Source: Planctomycetota bacterium (lineage in GTDB: Bacteria > Planctomycetota > Planctomycetia > Pirellulales > Pirellulaceae). Taken from it: a DNA stretch of 30,101 nucleotides. The notes below the pieces were generated by a model. The model was not told the DNA's origin and did no database searches. It saw nothing but the letters and a program-made list of their open reading frames with translations. How positions within the stretch are numbered: position 1 is the stretch's first letter; each line of letters starts with the position of its first letter. The DNA is taken from the NCBI GenBank assembly GCA_026692885.1, contig JAPLNJ010000787.1:1-30101 (forward strand), written 5' to 3'. Positions 8,415 to 15,809 of the stretch are shown one piece after another. Position numbers and translations under genes: made by a program.

Positions 8415-8975
8415 TCATGTCGCCGCGTCTTCCGTGCGTTTGAACGGCAAGCCCAGGCGACTTAACAATTCCAGAGCTTCCTGATCACTCGCACCGGCGG
8501 TGACCACGGCGATGTTCATGCCCTGCACCCGCAGGTACTTATCCGGATTCAGTTCAGGGAAAACCAACTGTTCCGTTAATCCCAAACTGTAGTTACCGTG
8601 CCCGTCGAACGCCGTCCGGCTAATCCCGCGGAAGTCACGGACGCGAGGCAACGCTAAGGACACTAAGCGGTCCAGAAACTCCCACATGCGAGCCCGCCGC
8701 AAGGTCACCTTGCAGCCGATCTCCTGCCCCTCCCGCAACCGAAATCCGGCCACGGAACCCTTGGCTTTGGTAATGATGGGTTTCTGGCCCGTGATCTCTG
8801 TCATCGCTTCCGCCGCGGTTTCCAGGTACTTCTTTTCCTGGATGGCAGCGCCGACACCCATGCTGACGACGATCTTTTCGAGTCGCGGCAAAGACAGCCG
8901 ATTGGTACGGCCTAGCGTTTCCCGCAGCGCTGACAGGACCTCTTTCTCGTATTTTTCTTGTAACCGGGATACCAT
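8415..8975 (-). CDS. rplE: 50S ribosomal protein L5
   Basis: L5 binds 5S rRNA and contacts S13 across the subunit bridge. Blocks such as LEKIVVSMGVGAA, GQKPIITKAKGSVAGFRLREG and RDFRGISRTAFDGHGNYSLG are diagnostic. I place the start at the ATG at 8975 (MVSRLQEKYEKEV), which matches family N termini and has GAGGT 11 bases upstream. An in-frame ATG at 8999 is possible but its purine-rich site almost touches it. This gives 186 residues against a norm near 180. Confidence 0.94.
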   Translation of the reverse strand: MVSRLQEKYEKEVLSALRETLGRTNRLSLPRLEKIVVSMGVGAAIQEKKYLETAAEAMTEITGQKPIITKAKGSVAGFRLREGQEIGCKVTLRRARMWEFLDRLVSLALPRVRDFRGISRTAFDGHGNYSLGLTEQLVFPELNPDKYLRVQGMNIAVVTAGASDQEALELLSRLGLPFKRTEDAAT

Positions 8976-9036
8976 GATTGTTGTGTACCTCGTAACCATC
9001 CCCTCCCGCGACGGGCGTCGTTCGGGAAGAATAATC

Positions 9037-9387
9037 TTACGACTTCTTGGCGAGTTTGGCGTGCGGGGGACTGATCGTGCCCAGGGACACCCCGCTCCGT
9101 TTAGAGAACCGTTCTTTGCTGCCGTCTTCCAACTTACGAAACCCGACCCGTGTCGGCTTGTTGGTCTGGGGACAGATCACCATTACCTTCGAGATTTCAA
9201 GCGGCATCTCTTTCGACAGCCGTCCGCCCTGAGGATTCTTCTGGCTTCGCCGAACGTGCTTATAGACCCGCGCCACACCCTCGACCACGACCTTCCCGGC
9301 CTGTCGATCTACGATCAACACCTTGCCTCGGACACCGCGATCCGTCCCGGAAATCAATTCCACCATATCGCCAACTTTGATGTGCAT
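9037..9387 (-). CDS. rplX: 50S ribosomal protein L24
   Basis: L24 is an assembly-initiator protein of the large subunit. The KOW motif is visible near the N terminus (VELISGTDRGVRGKVLIVD), followed by the typical EGVARVYKHVRRSQKNPQGG. The length of 116 residues is slightly above the norm of about 105, owing to a basic tail. Its ATG overlaps the rplN stop codon (TAATG), so it is probably translated by coupling. Confidence 0.96.
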   Translation of the reverse strand: MHIKVGDMVELISGTDRGVRGKVLIVDRQAGKVVVEGVARVYKHVRRSQKNPQGGRLSKEMPLEISKVMVICPQTNKPTRVGFRKLEDGSKERFSKRSGVSLGTISPPHAKLAKKS

Positions 9388-9755
9388 TACAACACCTCCG
9401 TGGCCAAGCTGACGATCTTCATGAAGTTCCGTTCCCGGAGTTCCCTTGCCACAGCCCCGAAAATACGGGTGCCGCGGGGATTCCGATCGGTGTCGATGAT
9501 CACGGCCGCGTTGCTATCGAACCGGATGTAGCTGCCGTCCCGACGCCGCGTCGGCTGTTTGCAGCGGACCACAACCGCTCGCACAACGGCCTTCTTCTTA
9601 ATCTCGCTGCCTGGAATAACACTCTTTACACTACAGACGATGATATCCCCAATCCGGGCATAGCGCCGGCGGGAACCGCCGAGCACTTTGATGCACTGGA
9701 TCTCTTTAGCGCCGGTGTTATCCGCCACCTCCAAACGTGTCTCTTGCTGGATCAT
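9387..9755 (-). CDS. rplN: 50S ribosomal protein L14
   Basis: L14 lies at the subunit interface. [19 protein letters not shown] at the N terminus and the C-terminal [20 protein letters not shown] are near-universal for L14. The 122-residue length is exactly the family norm. It begins two bases after the rpsQ stop and its own stop overlaps the rplX start. Confidence 0.97.
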   Translation of the reverse strand: MIQQETRLEVADNTGAKEIQCIKVLGGSRRRYARIGDIIVCSVKSVIPGSEIKKKAVVRAVVVRCKQPTRRRDGSYIRFDSNAAVIIDTDRNPRGTRIFGAVARELRERNFMKIVSLATEVL

Positions 9756-9757
9756 TG

Positions 9758-10072
9758 CTAGGTTTCCCCTCCAACAACCGCCTCGACCGCCTCGACCGCT
9801 TCACCCGCGACGTCCATCCGGGCGGCCACGCGATTCTGTCGTATCACACGAACCAATTCCCATCGTTTCTTCAACGAGCGCGGGCGCGACTCGATGATTT
9901 CGACAGTATCACCTTGCGACGATTGCTCGCCCTCGTCGTGGACATAGCAAACCGTTCGCTGACGTAGGTACTTCCCATACTTCGCATGCTTCACCAGTCG
10001 CGGAATCTCGACGATCCGCGTCTTGGCCATCTTATCGCTGGTCACGATTCCTTCGGCAACTCTCTTCGGCAT
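9758..10072 (-). CDS. rpsQ: 30S ribosomal protein S17 with acidic repeat tail
   Basis: S17 is a primary 16S rRNA binder with an OB fold. The blocks [16 protein letters not shown] and [22 protein letters not shown] are diagnostic. The protein is 104 residues, longer than the usual 80-90. The extra part is a C-terminal tail containing three EAV units, encoded by tandem nine-base repeats at about 9778-9806. That tail is a small lineage-specific extension of unknown role. The gene starts six bases after rpmC. Confidence 0.95.
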   Translation of the reverse strand: MPKRVAEGIVTSDKMAKTRIVEIPRLVKHAKYGKYLRQRTVCYVHDEGEQSSQGDTVEIIESRPRSLKKRWELVRVIRQNRVAARMDVAGEAVEAVEAVVGGET

Positions 10073-10078
10073 GGCTGT

Positions 10079-10282
10079 CTACTTCTTTTCGGCAAGGATT
10101 TCACGGTGTCGCTGAATCGTTTTGATGCGTGCGATCAGGCGCCGATGTCGGCGGAGTTCGCTGGGTGTATCCAGACGCTCAGTCTGCGACTGTATCCTCA
10201 GCCGAAACAGCTTCTCACTCGCATCCTTCAAGGACAGAGCTAGCTGCTCGTCGCTCATGTCTCGTAATTCAGCGGCTTTCAT
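10079..10282 (-). CDS. rpmC: 50S ribosomal protein L29
   Basis: L29 is a small helical protein beside the peptide exit tunnel. MKAAELRDMSDEQL and the C-terminal RRLIARIKTIQRHRE give the family pattern of two long helices. I choose the ATG at 10282, which gives 67 residues with the canonical N terminus. An in-frame GTG at 10303 overlaps the rplP stop (TAGTG) and would add seven residues. The first choice has GGGAAAG upstream, a weak site, so the longer form cannot be excluded. Confidence 0.93.
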   Translation of the reverse strand: MKAAELRDMSDEQLALSLKDASEKLFRLRIQSQTERLDTPSELRRHRRLIARIKTIQRHREILAEKK

Positions 10283-10302
10283 CTTGGTGCTTTCCCAATT
10301 CA

Positions 10303-10719
10303 CTAAGCCGGACGACGCCTAATAAATCGCACCGGCAAGGGCATCTTATGAGCCAAACGCGCGAAGCAGATCCGCGCCTGCTGTTCCGTAACTCCCCCCA
10401 ACTCGTACAGGACGGTCCCAGGCTTTATGGAAGCCACCCAGGCTTCCGGTTCGCCCTTTCCTTTTCCCATGCGAGTTTCCAGAGGCTTCGAGGTAATCGA
10501 CTTATGCGGAAAAACCCGGATATACAACCGGCCTTCCCCGCGCACATATTGCTGTGCAGCAATACGTCCGGCCTCGATTGTCTGTGCTTTGATCCAGCCT
10601 CCCATGAGGGACTGCAGACCATAGTCACCGAAGACAACCCGATTGCCGCGTGTCGCGCTACCTTTTATACGACCTCTTTGGCTTTTTCGATGCTTGACCC
10701 GTTTCGGCATCAGAGCCAT
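10303..10719 (-). CDS. rplP: 50S ribosomal protein L16
   Basis: L16 helps shape the A-site region and binds 23S rRNA. The blocks MPKRVKHRKSQRGR, YIRVFPHKSITSKPLETRMG and KGEPEAWVASIKPG are diagnostic. The ATG at 10719 is preceded by AAGGAG with nine bases between; the ATG at 10710 would give the more usual MPKR start but sits 18 bases from that site. The gene begins 62 bases before the rpsC stop, in another frame, an unusually long overlap for this pair. The length of 138 residues is normal. Confidence 0.95.
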   Translation of the reverse strand: MALMPKRVKHRKSQRGRIKGSATRGNRVVFGDYGLQSLMGGWIKAQTIEAGRIAAQQYVRGEGRLYIRVFPHKSITSKPLETRMGKGKGEPEAWVASIKPGTVLYELGGVTEQQARICFARLAHKMPLPVRFIRRRPA

Positions 10720-11371
10720 CGCTGACTTCTCCTTCGTACGTACCTTGATTAATCCAGACCTGGACGCCGATGTGGCCCTGAGCGGTTTTCGCTTCGGTAA
10801 AGCCGTAGTCGATTTTCGCTCGCAAAGTGCTCAGCGGAATCGAGCCCATAAGCTGCTTTTCCCGCCGTGCCATTTCCGATCCGCCCAACCGTCCAGCCAA
10901 TTGAATCTTGATCCCCTTCGCGCCGGCATCCATCGTTTGCTCCATCGAACGCTTCATGGTGCGACGGAAACTGGCTCGCTTCGCCAGCTGTTGAGCGATA
11001 TCTTCCGCGACCAGCTGCGCTTGAATTTCCGGTCGATGGATTTCTTCGATCTTCAGGTTCACTCGCCGGCCGATCATGTTCTGCAAATCGTTCTGCAGTA
11101 ACTCGACCTCCTGGCCCTTTTTGCCAATGATCAACCCCGGACGAGCCACGAACAGAATCACCTTGACCTCGTCCCGCGTCCGTTCGATTTCAATCCGATC
11201 GATGCCGGCATTTCGATACTGTGTTTTCTGGGGATGGTTCTTGATGAAGTTGCGGATCTTGTGATCCTCAATCAGCAACTCGGAGAACTCTCGTTTGGAG
11301 GCGTACCAGCGGCTCTTCCAACCGATCATGATCCCTGTGCGGAAACCGATAGGATTTACTTTCTGGCCCAT
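10658..11371 (-). CDS. rpsC: 30S ribosomal protein S3
   Basis: S3 is at the mRNA entry channel of the 30S subunit. MGQKVNPIGFRTG starts the protein, the type II KH domain is seen at GLIIGKKGQEVELLQ, and the C-terminal domain has IKIQLAGRLGGSEMAR and GHIGVQVWINQGTYEG. It is 237 residues. The last 20 or so residues form a Ser/Asp then Lys/Arg-rich tail encoded by the same DNA that carries the Shine-Dalgarno and first codons of rplP. It starts two bases after the rplV stop. Confidence 0.97.
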   Translation of the reverse strand: MGQKVNPIGFRTGIMIGWKSRWYASKREFSELLIEDHKIRNFIKNHPQKTQYRNAGIDRIEIERTRDEVKVILFVARPGLIIGKKGQEVELLQNDLQNMIGRRVNLKIEEIHRPEIQAQLVAEDIAQQLAKRASFRRTMKRSMEQTMDAGAKGIKIQLAGRLGGSEMARREKQLMGSIPLSTLRAKIDYGFTEAKTAQGHIGVQVWINQGTYEGEVSDGSDAETGQASKKPKRSYKR

Positions 11372-11373
11372 AC

Positions 11374-11730
11374 TTAAGTCTCGTCATTATCTTCCAGCGT
11401 GATATGAATATGCGACATGCGCTTCAGAATCATCATCGCCATCCCGCGTGCGCGAGGTTGGACCCGTTTGACCATCGGCCCTCCGTCGACCCGCGCTTCG
11501 GTCACCAGGAGATTGTCTACATCCACCGAACGACCGCGATTTTGGTCGGGATCCTGCGCGCTTCCCAAAGCGCTGTGAATCACCTTCTCCAACATCCGCG
11601 CTCCGCGCTGCGACTGGAAACGCAACAAGTTCAACGCCTCGTCGGCGTACTTGCCGCGAATCATGTTCGCCAACGCCCGAACTTTTCGGGGACTAATGTG
11701 TGCGTACCTATAGGAGGCTCGAAATGCCAT
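11374..11730 (-). CDS. rplV: 50S ribosomal protein L22
   Basis: L22 lines the narrow part of the peptide exit tunnel. The family is shown by YAHISPRKVRALANMIRGK and the C-terminal tunnel hairpin region RVQPRARGMAMMILKRMSHIHI. The length is 118 residues, normal. It lies 13 bp after rpsS and two bases before rpsC, the standard S10-operon order. Confidence 0.96.
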   Translation of the reverse strand: MAFRASYRYAHISPRKVRALANMIRGKYADEALNLLRFQSQRGARMLEKVIHSALGSAQDPDQNRGRSVDVDNLLVTEARVDGGPMVKRVQPRARGMAMMILKRMSHIHITLEDNDET

Positions 11731-11743
11731 GTCTTTCTACCTC

Positions 11744-12013
11744 TTAGTGCTTGCCTCTGCCGCCATGACCGCGGAACGTGCGAGTCAAGGCGAATTCACC
11801 CAACCTATGTCCGACCATGTCCTCGGTCACGAACACCTTCACATGCAGCCGGCCGTTGTGGACCAGGAACGTATAGCCCACAAACTCCGGAACAATCGTG
11901 CAGGCTCTGCGCCAAGTCTTGACCGGTTCCTTACTCCCCGTGTCCGCCAGTTTCTGTACCTTGTGGAACAGCTTGGCGTCTACGTACGGGCCTTTCTTCA
12001 GCGACCTAGTCAT
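11744..12013 (-). CDS. rpsS: 30S ribosomal protein S19
   Basis: S19 forms a complex with S13 in the head of the small subunit. [15 protein letters not shown] and [18 protein letters not shown] are diagnostic, and 89 residues is normal. The gene is 18 bp after rplB and 13 bp ahead of rplV. Nothing unusual is seen. Confidence 0.97.
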   Translation of the reverse strand: MTRSLKKGPYVDAKLFHKVQKLADTGSKEPVKTWRRACTIVPEFVGYTFLVHNGRLHVKVFVTEDMVGHRLGEFALTRTFRGHGGRGKH

Positions 12014-12031
12014 ACCTAGTTGTCTCTCCCG

Positions 12032-12895
12032 TTATCGTTTCGGCAGCTTAAGTTGTCCGTAACGCCGCGACCGCCGACGGCGAACGATTGCCTTGTTCGA
12101 TGGCTTGCGCCGCTTCCGCGTCGCCCCGCCCTTGGCTGGCACCCCGGTGGGACTCACAGGGTGGCGGCCACCCTTGGTCCGCCCCTCGCCACCACCGTGC
12201 GGGTGGTCGATCGGATTCATAGCAGTACCGCGTACCGTCGGCCGTATCCCCATCCACCGCTTGCGACCGGCCTTGCCATAAACGATCCGCATGTGGTCCG
12301 CATTACCCACTTTGCCGATCGTGGCTCGGCAGGCTGCCGGAATACGCCGGATTTCCCCACTCGGAAGCGTGATCTGCGCCCAGGTTCCCTCGCGTGCCAC
12401 CAAGGTCGCGAACGTCCCGGCACTTCGGCACAAACGTGAGCCCTGGCCTGGCACCATCTCGACGTTATGAATGTCGCTACCCACGGGAATCTTGCGCAGG
12501 GGCAGGCAATTTCCAACCGTCGGCGGCGCGTCCGCACCGCTCTCCAGACGCGCCCCAACCTGCAGGCCGTCCGGAGCCAGGACATATCGCTTATCGCCGT
12601 CTGCATAGTACAGAAGCGCGATTCGCGCAGTCCGGTTCGGATCGTACTGGATCGAATTCACGATCGCCGGCACGCCGTCCTTATTTCGGCGAAAATCGAT
12701 CACGCGATACTGTTGCTTGTGACCGCCACCCCGATGTCGCGACGTGATAAAGCCTTGGTTATTGCGACCCCCGGTCTTATGCTGCTTGCGGAGCAGCGAT
12801 TTCTCCGGCCTCACGCCCGGCGTCAGTTCGGCGAAGTCACTGACACTCGCGCCACGCCGCCCAGGACTTGTCGGTTTGTATTGTCGAATCCCCAT
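12032..12895 (-). CDS. rplB: 50S ribosomal protein L2
   Basis: L2 is a core 23S rRNA binder needed for subunit joining and peptidyl-transferase structure. Diagnostic parts are the N-terminal [11 protein letters not shown], the central [19 protein letters not shown], and the C-terminal [19 protein letters not shown] with the conserved functional His. The length of 287 residues is slightly above the norm of 270-280. It lies 48 bp after rplW. Confidence 0.97.
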   Translation of the reverse strand: MGIRQYKPTSPGRRGASVSDFAELTPGVRPEKSLLRKQHKTGGRNNQGFITSRHRGGGHKQQYRVIDFRRNKDGVPAIVNSIQYDPNRTARIALLYYADGDKRYVLAPDGLQVGARLESGADAPPTVGNCLPLRKIPVGSDIHNVEMVPGQGSRLCRSAGTFATLVAREGTWAQITLPSGEIRRIPAACRATIGKVGNADHMRIVYGKAGRKRWMGIRPTVRGTAMNPIDHPHGGGEGRTKGGRHPVSPTGVPAKGGATRKRRKPSNKAIVRRRRSRRYGQLKLPKR

Positions 12896-12943
12896 CGCTT
12901 GTCTCTTATTGCGGATGCTGGTGCCGCGGCTGATCGTCGGCGA

Positions 12944-13270
12944 TTAAAAGAAGTTGATGCGGTGCTCACTGTGTAGCGTGATTACCGCCTTCTTCCAGTT
13001 CTTCGTATAGCCTTCCCGGTAGCGGAACCGCCGCGGCTTGCCGCCCCGATTCTGCGTGCGCACCTTGATGACCTTTACATCAAACAAGGATTCGATCGCA
13101 TGCCGAATCTGGTCTTTGCCGGCACGCGGATTCACCTCGAACGCGTACTGATTTAGTTCGTTCGAGAGGTACATACCCTTTTCGGTCACCAGCGGACGCA
13201 AGATGATCTGGTACGGCTCCAGAATCAGTCGCGTGTCTGTGCCGAGTCCTTTTTTCCGTGGATTACCCAT
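12944..13270 (-). CDS. rplW: 50S ribosomal protein L23
   Basis: L23 sits at the tunnel exit and docks SRP and trigger factor. The family is shown by ILRPLVTEKGMYL and FDVKVIKVRTQNRGGKPRR. The protein has 108 residues, with about 15 extra residues before the conserved part. It follows rplD by 37 bp and precedes rplB, the normal order. Confidence 0.95.
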   Translation of the reverse strand: MGNPRKKGLGTDTRLILEPYQIILRPLVTEKGMYLSNELNQYAFEVNPRAGKDQIRHAIESLFDVKVIKVRTQNRGGKPRRFRYREGYTKNWKKAVITLHSEHRINFF

Positions 13271-13307
13271 GTAAATTACCGCTCAAAGATGTTAGCGCCG
13301 CGACCCC

Positions 13308-13937
13308 TTACGCCCCCGCCCGTTGACGAAAGGCGTCCAAGGCCGCCTTGGTGACCAAAATCCGATTCGGCTCCAACACTCGCAAGGCGTTGAGTTCCCC
13401 AACCGGAAGGACCGTGACGCGGTCGATGTTCCTGGCGCTTTTATGGACATTGATATCGTAATCGGCGGTCGTCACCAGTGTGCTCTGGCCAGCCAGCTTC
13501 AATGCCTTCAGGACGCCAAACATTTCCTTGGTGCGCGGCTCGCTGAAACCGAGTTCATCAATCACTACCAATCCCCCGCTGGCAATCTTCGATGCCATCG
13601 CCATGCGAGTAGCCAGCCTCATCGCCTTCTTGGGCATCCGGTAGGAAAAATCGCGCGGCTGCAAGGCGTGGATGTGCCCACCGCCACGGCGAATACCAGA
13701 GCGACGACTGCCCGCACGGGCGTTACCGGTACCCTTTTGACGATACATCTTGCGAGTGGATCCGGCCACTTCGGCGCGCGACTTGGTCTTCTTCGTACCC
13801 TGCCGCAAATTGGCTTGGTACATCACCACCGCATCGTGCAGTAGCTGCTTGCTGATTCGCGGAGCCAGTTCGGCCAAGTCGATCTCGTACGTCCCGACTT
13901 CGCTGCCACCCCGGTTGTAAATTGGCAAAGTTGTCAT
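13308..13937 (-). CDS. rplD: 50S ribosomal protein L4
   Basis: L4 reaches into the exit tunnel, and in E. coli it represses the S10 operon. The blocks YRQKGTGNARAGSRRSGIRRGGGH (the basic loop, about residues 70-95) and the C-terminal NIDRVTVLPVGELNALRVL are diagnostic. The start is the ATG at 13937 (MTTLPIYNRGGSEVG), giving 209 residues; an upstream in-frame extension has no family similarity. An unidentified frame upstream ends in ATGA across this start codon. Confidence 0.96.
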   Translation of the reverse strand: MTTLPIYNRGGSEVGTYEIDLAELAPRISKQLLHDAVVMYQANLRQGTKKTKSRAEVAGSTRKMYRQKGTGNARAGSRRSGIRRGGGHIHALQPRDFSYRMPKKAMRLATRMAMASKIASGGLVVIDELGFSEPRTKEMFGVLKALKLAGQSTLVTTADYDINVHKSARNIDRVTVLPVGELNALRVLEPNRILVTKAALDAFRQRAGA

Positions 13938-14254
13938 GGTCCACCCATCCGATGAGATCGCCTTCGTGTTTCGGCATGGCCACGGCCAGCATGGCTCGCG
14001 CCAACATAGACCGGGCCGCGAGAGGCAGCCCTTACGCCGTCGCTGCAGTCCAGCTGCACGAGGCGGGATCCCCCACATCGAAGCGTACGATTGTTGCGAA
14101 GAACCGCCGCCCACGCAAGCCGGCATCCACAGAATTTTGTAACGGCGACAGGAATCACGTCAAGTTCGTTCGCGGCCAGCGTGCACGCGAATGCCGATTT
14201 AGCTTGCCAGTGATAAAAAAACTCGACCTTTCGGACGAGCACATTAGTCGCCAT
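13934..14254 (-). CDS. Unidentified 106-codon frame in the rplC slot, possible decayed L3
   Basis: This frame fills part of the 484-bp interval between rpsJ and rplD, where L3 normally lies. It is too short for L3 (about 200 residues or more), and no central L3 signature such as the glycine-rich GKxFKGKxMxGxMG type is seen in any frame. Two features are suggestive only: the start MATNVLVRKV resembles L3 N termini (MAxGxLGRKV), followed by IPVAV where L3 has xPVTV; and the stop overlaps the rplD ATG as ATGA. Against it, the product has four cysteines and an odd, low-complexity basic end. It may be a remnant of L3, a different small gene, or chance. The remaining 167 bp up to rpsJ hold a short GAACGG-CCGTTC hairpin at about 14377-14391 and nothing else. 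Confidence 0.25.
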   Translation of the reverse strand: MATNVLVRKVEFFYHWQAKSAFACTLAANELDVIPVAVTKFCGCRLAWAAVLRNNRTLRCGGSRLVQLDCSDGVRAASRGPVYVGASHAGRGHAETRRRSHRMGGP

Positions 14255-14421
14255 AAACCTACACCCTGTGAATACTTTGCCTACGGGAGCGTGGGAACAA
14301 ACCAGCAAGACAACGTCGTTGTGTGACTTCTCGCAGACCCCCACGGGTCCAACACTACAGTTGTCCCACCTTACCCGAACGGCATCCGTTCATGCGGTTC
14401 CTTAAATTCCTACCGTGTTAA

Positions 14422-14748
14422 CTAGCGGGCGGAAGCTTTAATTTTGATATCCACCCCGGCCGGCAGGCTCAGCTTGTTGAGCGCCTCGATGGTCTTTGCC
14501 GTGGCCTGCACAATGTCGATCAGTCGCTTGTGCGTGCGGATTTCGAATTGCTGTCGCGCCTTTTTGTCAATGTGGGGACCAGACAGTACGGTATACTTCT
14601 CGATTCGCGTCGGCAACGGAATCGGCCCGTGTACCTCAGAGTGCGTGCGTTTTACGGTATCCACGATCTCTGCAGCGCTCTGATCCAAGATGGCGTGGTC
14701 ATACGCCTCCATTCGGATCCGGATTACTTCACGAGCTGTTCCTGCCAC
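14422..14748 (-). CDS. rpsJ: 30S ribosomal protein S10
   Basis: S10 is in the head of the 30S subunit and also works in NusB-dependent antitermination. The blocks [52 protein letters not shown] and [10 protein letters not shown] are diagnostic. The start is a GTG at 14748 with GGAG nine bases upstream; the product is 108 residues, a few more than usual at the N terminus. It is the first gene of the long ribosomal transcript. The str-operon genes (rpsL, rpsG, fusA, tuf) do not precede it here. Confidence 0.96.
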   Translation of the reverse strand: MAGTAREVIRIRMEAYDHAILDQSAAEIVDTVKRTHSEVHGPIPLPTRIEKYTVLSGPHIDKKARQQFEIRTHKRLIDIVQATAKTIEALNKLSLPAGVDIKIKASAR

Positions 14749-14782
14749 GACTTTTCACTCCTTGGACTGCCCGGACTCCTGC

Positions 14783-14801
14783 CGATTGCACATTCCAATC
14801 G
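14783..14801 (-). promoter_or_regulatory. Possible leader hairpin before rpsJ
   Basis: CGATTG and CAATCG form a six-bp stem with a seven-base loop in the presumed 100-base leader between the promoter and rpsJ. Leader structures upstream of rpsJ control the S10 operon in some bacteria, but this one does not match a known class that I can recognise. Confidence 0.25.
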
Positions 14802-14854
14802 ATGACCGGCCGACAGCCCCTGCCGCCGACAAAAGTTCCTTTGGGAAAGCACGG

Positions 14855-14883
14855 ATTCTAGAGGTGTGACGGCAACCCGTCAA
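14855..14883 (-). promoter_or_regulatory. Sigma-70-type promoter of the ribosomal cluster
   Basis: Reading the - strand, TTGACG (14883-14878) and TAGAAT (14860-14855) are separated by exactly 17 bases, each matching five of six consensus bases. Transcription would start near 14848, about 100 bases before rpsJ. A perfect dyad TGACGG-N4-CCGTCA (14867-14882) overlaps the -35 box and spacer, and could be an operator or a coincidence. The divergent + strand gene starts about 200 bp away. The 330 bp from 14749 to 15078 hold no gene; a weak extended -10 (TGGTATGGT, about 15024-15032) might serve the + strand genes. Confidence 0.6.
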
Positions 14884-15078
14884 CACCCCGATCGGCAGCT
14901 CTTAGAAAAAAAGTATATTCCCGGCTGGACAATCGCTTTGTTATCGGCCTCCGCTGGCATGGAATCCATGAATTCCTTGCCAAACAGAACCTCGGTTCCC
15001 GCTTCTCACGCAAGCTTGGAATTGGTATGGTTAACGCTTGGTGATTTCGTAGTTCCATCAACTTAGGAGGTATTCGTC

Positions 15079-15177
15079 GTGGCCAAACCCCACCGCCTGA
15101 TCAAGAAAGCCAATCATGGAAAACGCCCTGCGAACGCCAAGGGGCGCAAATCCAAGCGTAGGAGGGTCCGCACGTAG
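15079..15177 (+). CDS. Very basic 32-residue small protein
   Basis: A GTG at 15079 is preceded by TTAGGAGG with an eight-base gap, one of the best ribosome sites in the window. The product begins MAKPHRLIKKANHGKRP and ends KSKRRRVRT. It has 14 Lys/Arg among 32 residues, two His, and no acidic residue, so it should bind RNA or DNA. Its composition recalls tiny ribosome-associated proteins such as bTHX, but I see no clear family match. It is followed 64 bp later by the FabZ-like gene on the same strand and lies divergent from the S10 cluster. A structural ribosomal or nucleoid role is an inference only. Confidence 0.7.
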   Translation: MAKPHRLIKKANHGKRPANAKGRKSKRRRVRT

Positions 15178-15241
15178 TGCCCGCTCGGTTCCCCTCGTCC
15201 GCTAGCAGGCCTCACCGGTCAATTGCCTAAAGGATTCCATC

Positions 15242-15760
15242 GTGACCAGCAAATCGCTGATTATCGATCTGTCGACGATCGACTTCAATCACGTCGTTGC
15301 AGACATTGAATCGATTCGCAAGTACAATCCGCAACGCTTCGAGATGGAGCAATTGACGGCGGTGGTACACGAGGATTTCGTGCGAAACACGTGCATCGGA
15401 TACAGGGACGTGACGGCGCACGAGTTCTGGGTGCGTGGACACATGCCTGGCATGCCGCTGATGCCCGGCGTCGTCATGTTGGAAGGTGCCGCGCAGTTGT
15501 GCAGCTATTTCACCCAGAAGAGCGATCTGCTCGGTTCTCCGGTGGTGGGATTTGGCGGCTTGGAGGACGTCCGCTTCCGGGATCCTGTGGTGCCTGGAAA
15601 CCGCTTGATCTATCTCTGCGAATTGGTCAAAGTCCGGCGGCATCGGATGATCGTCAGTCGCTTTCAGGGTGTAGTCGGGGACGCGGTGGTCGTGGAAGGG
15701 ATTATCAAGGGCATCCCCATTCCGGTCGAGATGCTCCAGCGTCCCGCTGGCGGGAGTTGA
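15242..15760 (+). CDS. FabZ-like 3-hydroxyacyl-ACP dehydratase, hot-dog fold
   Basis: FabZ removes water from 3-hydroxyacyl-ACP in fatty acid elongation. The 172-residue protein has GHMPGMPLMPGVVMLEGAAQ, which matches the active-site helix of FabZ. His67 and Glu81 are 14 residues apart, as are the catalytic His and Glu of E. coli FabZ. The N-terminal 55 residues are longer than in classical FabZ, and the DNA context is not a fatty acid operon, so it may act on another acyl-ACP. The GTG start at 15242 has AAGGA seven bases upstream. It lies between the small basic protein gene and trmB, all on one strand. Confidence 0.85.
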   Translation: MTSKSLIIDLSTIDFNHVVADIESIRKYNPQRFEMEQLTAVVHEDFVRNTCIGYRDVTAHEFWVRGHMPGMPLMPGVVMLEGAAQLCSYFTQKSDLLGSPVVGFGGLEDVRFRDPVVPGNRLIYLCELVKVRRHRMIVSRFQGVVGDAVVVEGIIKGIPIPVEMLQRPAGGS

Positions 15761-15809
15761 GGGCCGGATCGTTGGTGGCGGCTCGACCGCGATAGGATTA
15801 CTGCTCATC

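Noticed and set aside
8686..9531. A 281-codon + strand frame opposite rplE, rplX and rplN
   Set aside because: It spans three conserved genes on the other strand and has no ribosome site or family similarity.
14341..14421. A tRNA or small RNA gene between rpsJ and the rplC slot
   Set aside because: Only a six-bp hairpin is present; no cloverleaf or T-loop sequence could be found by eye.
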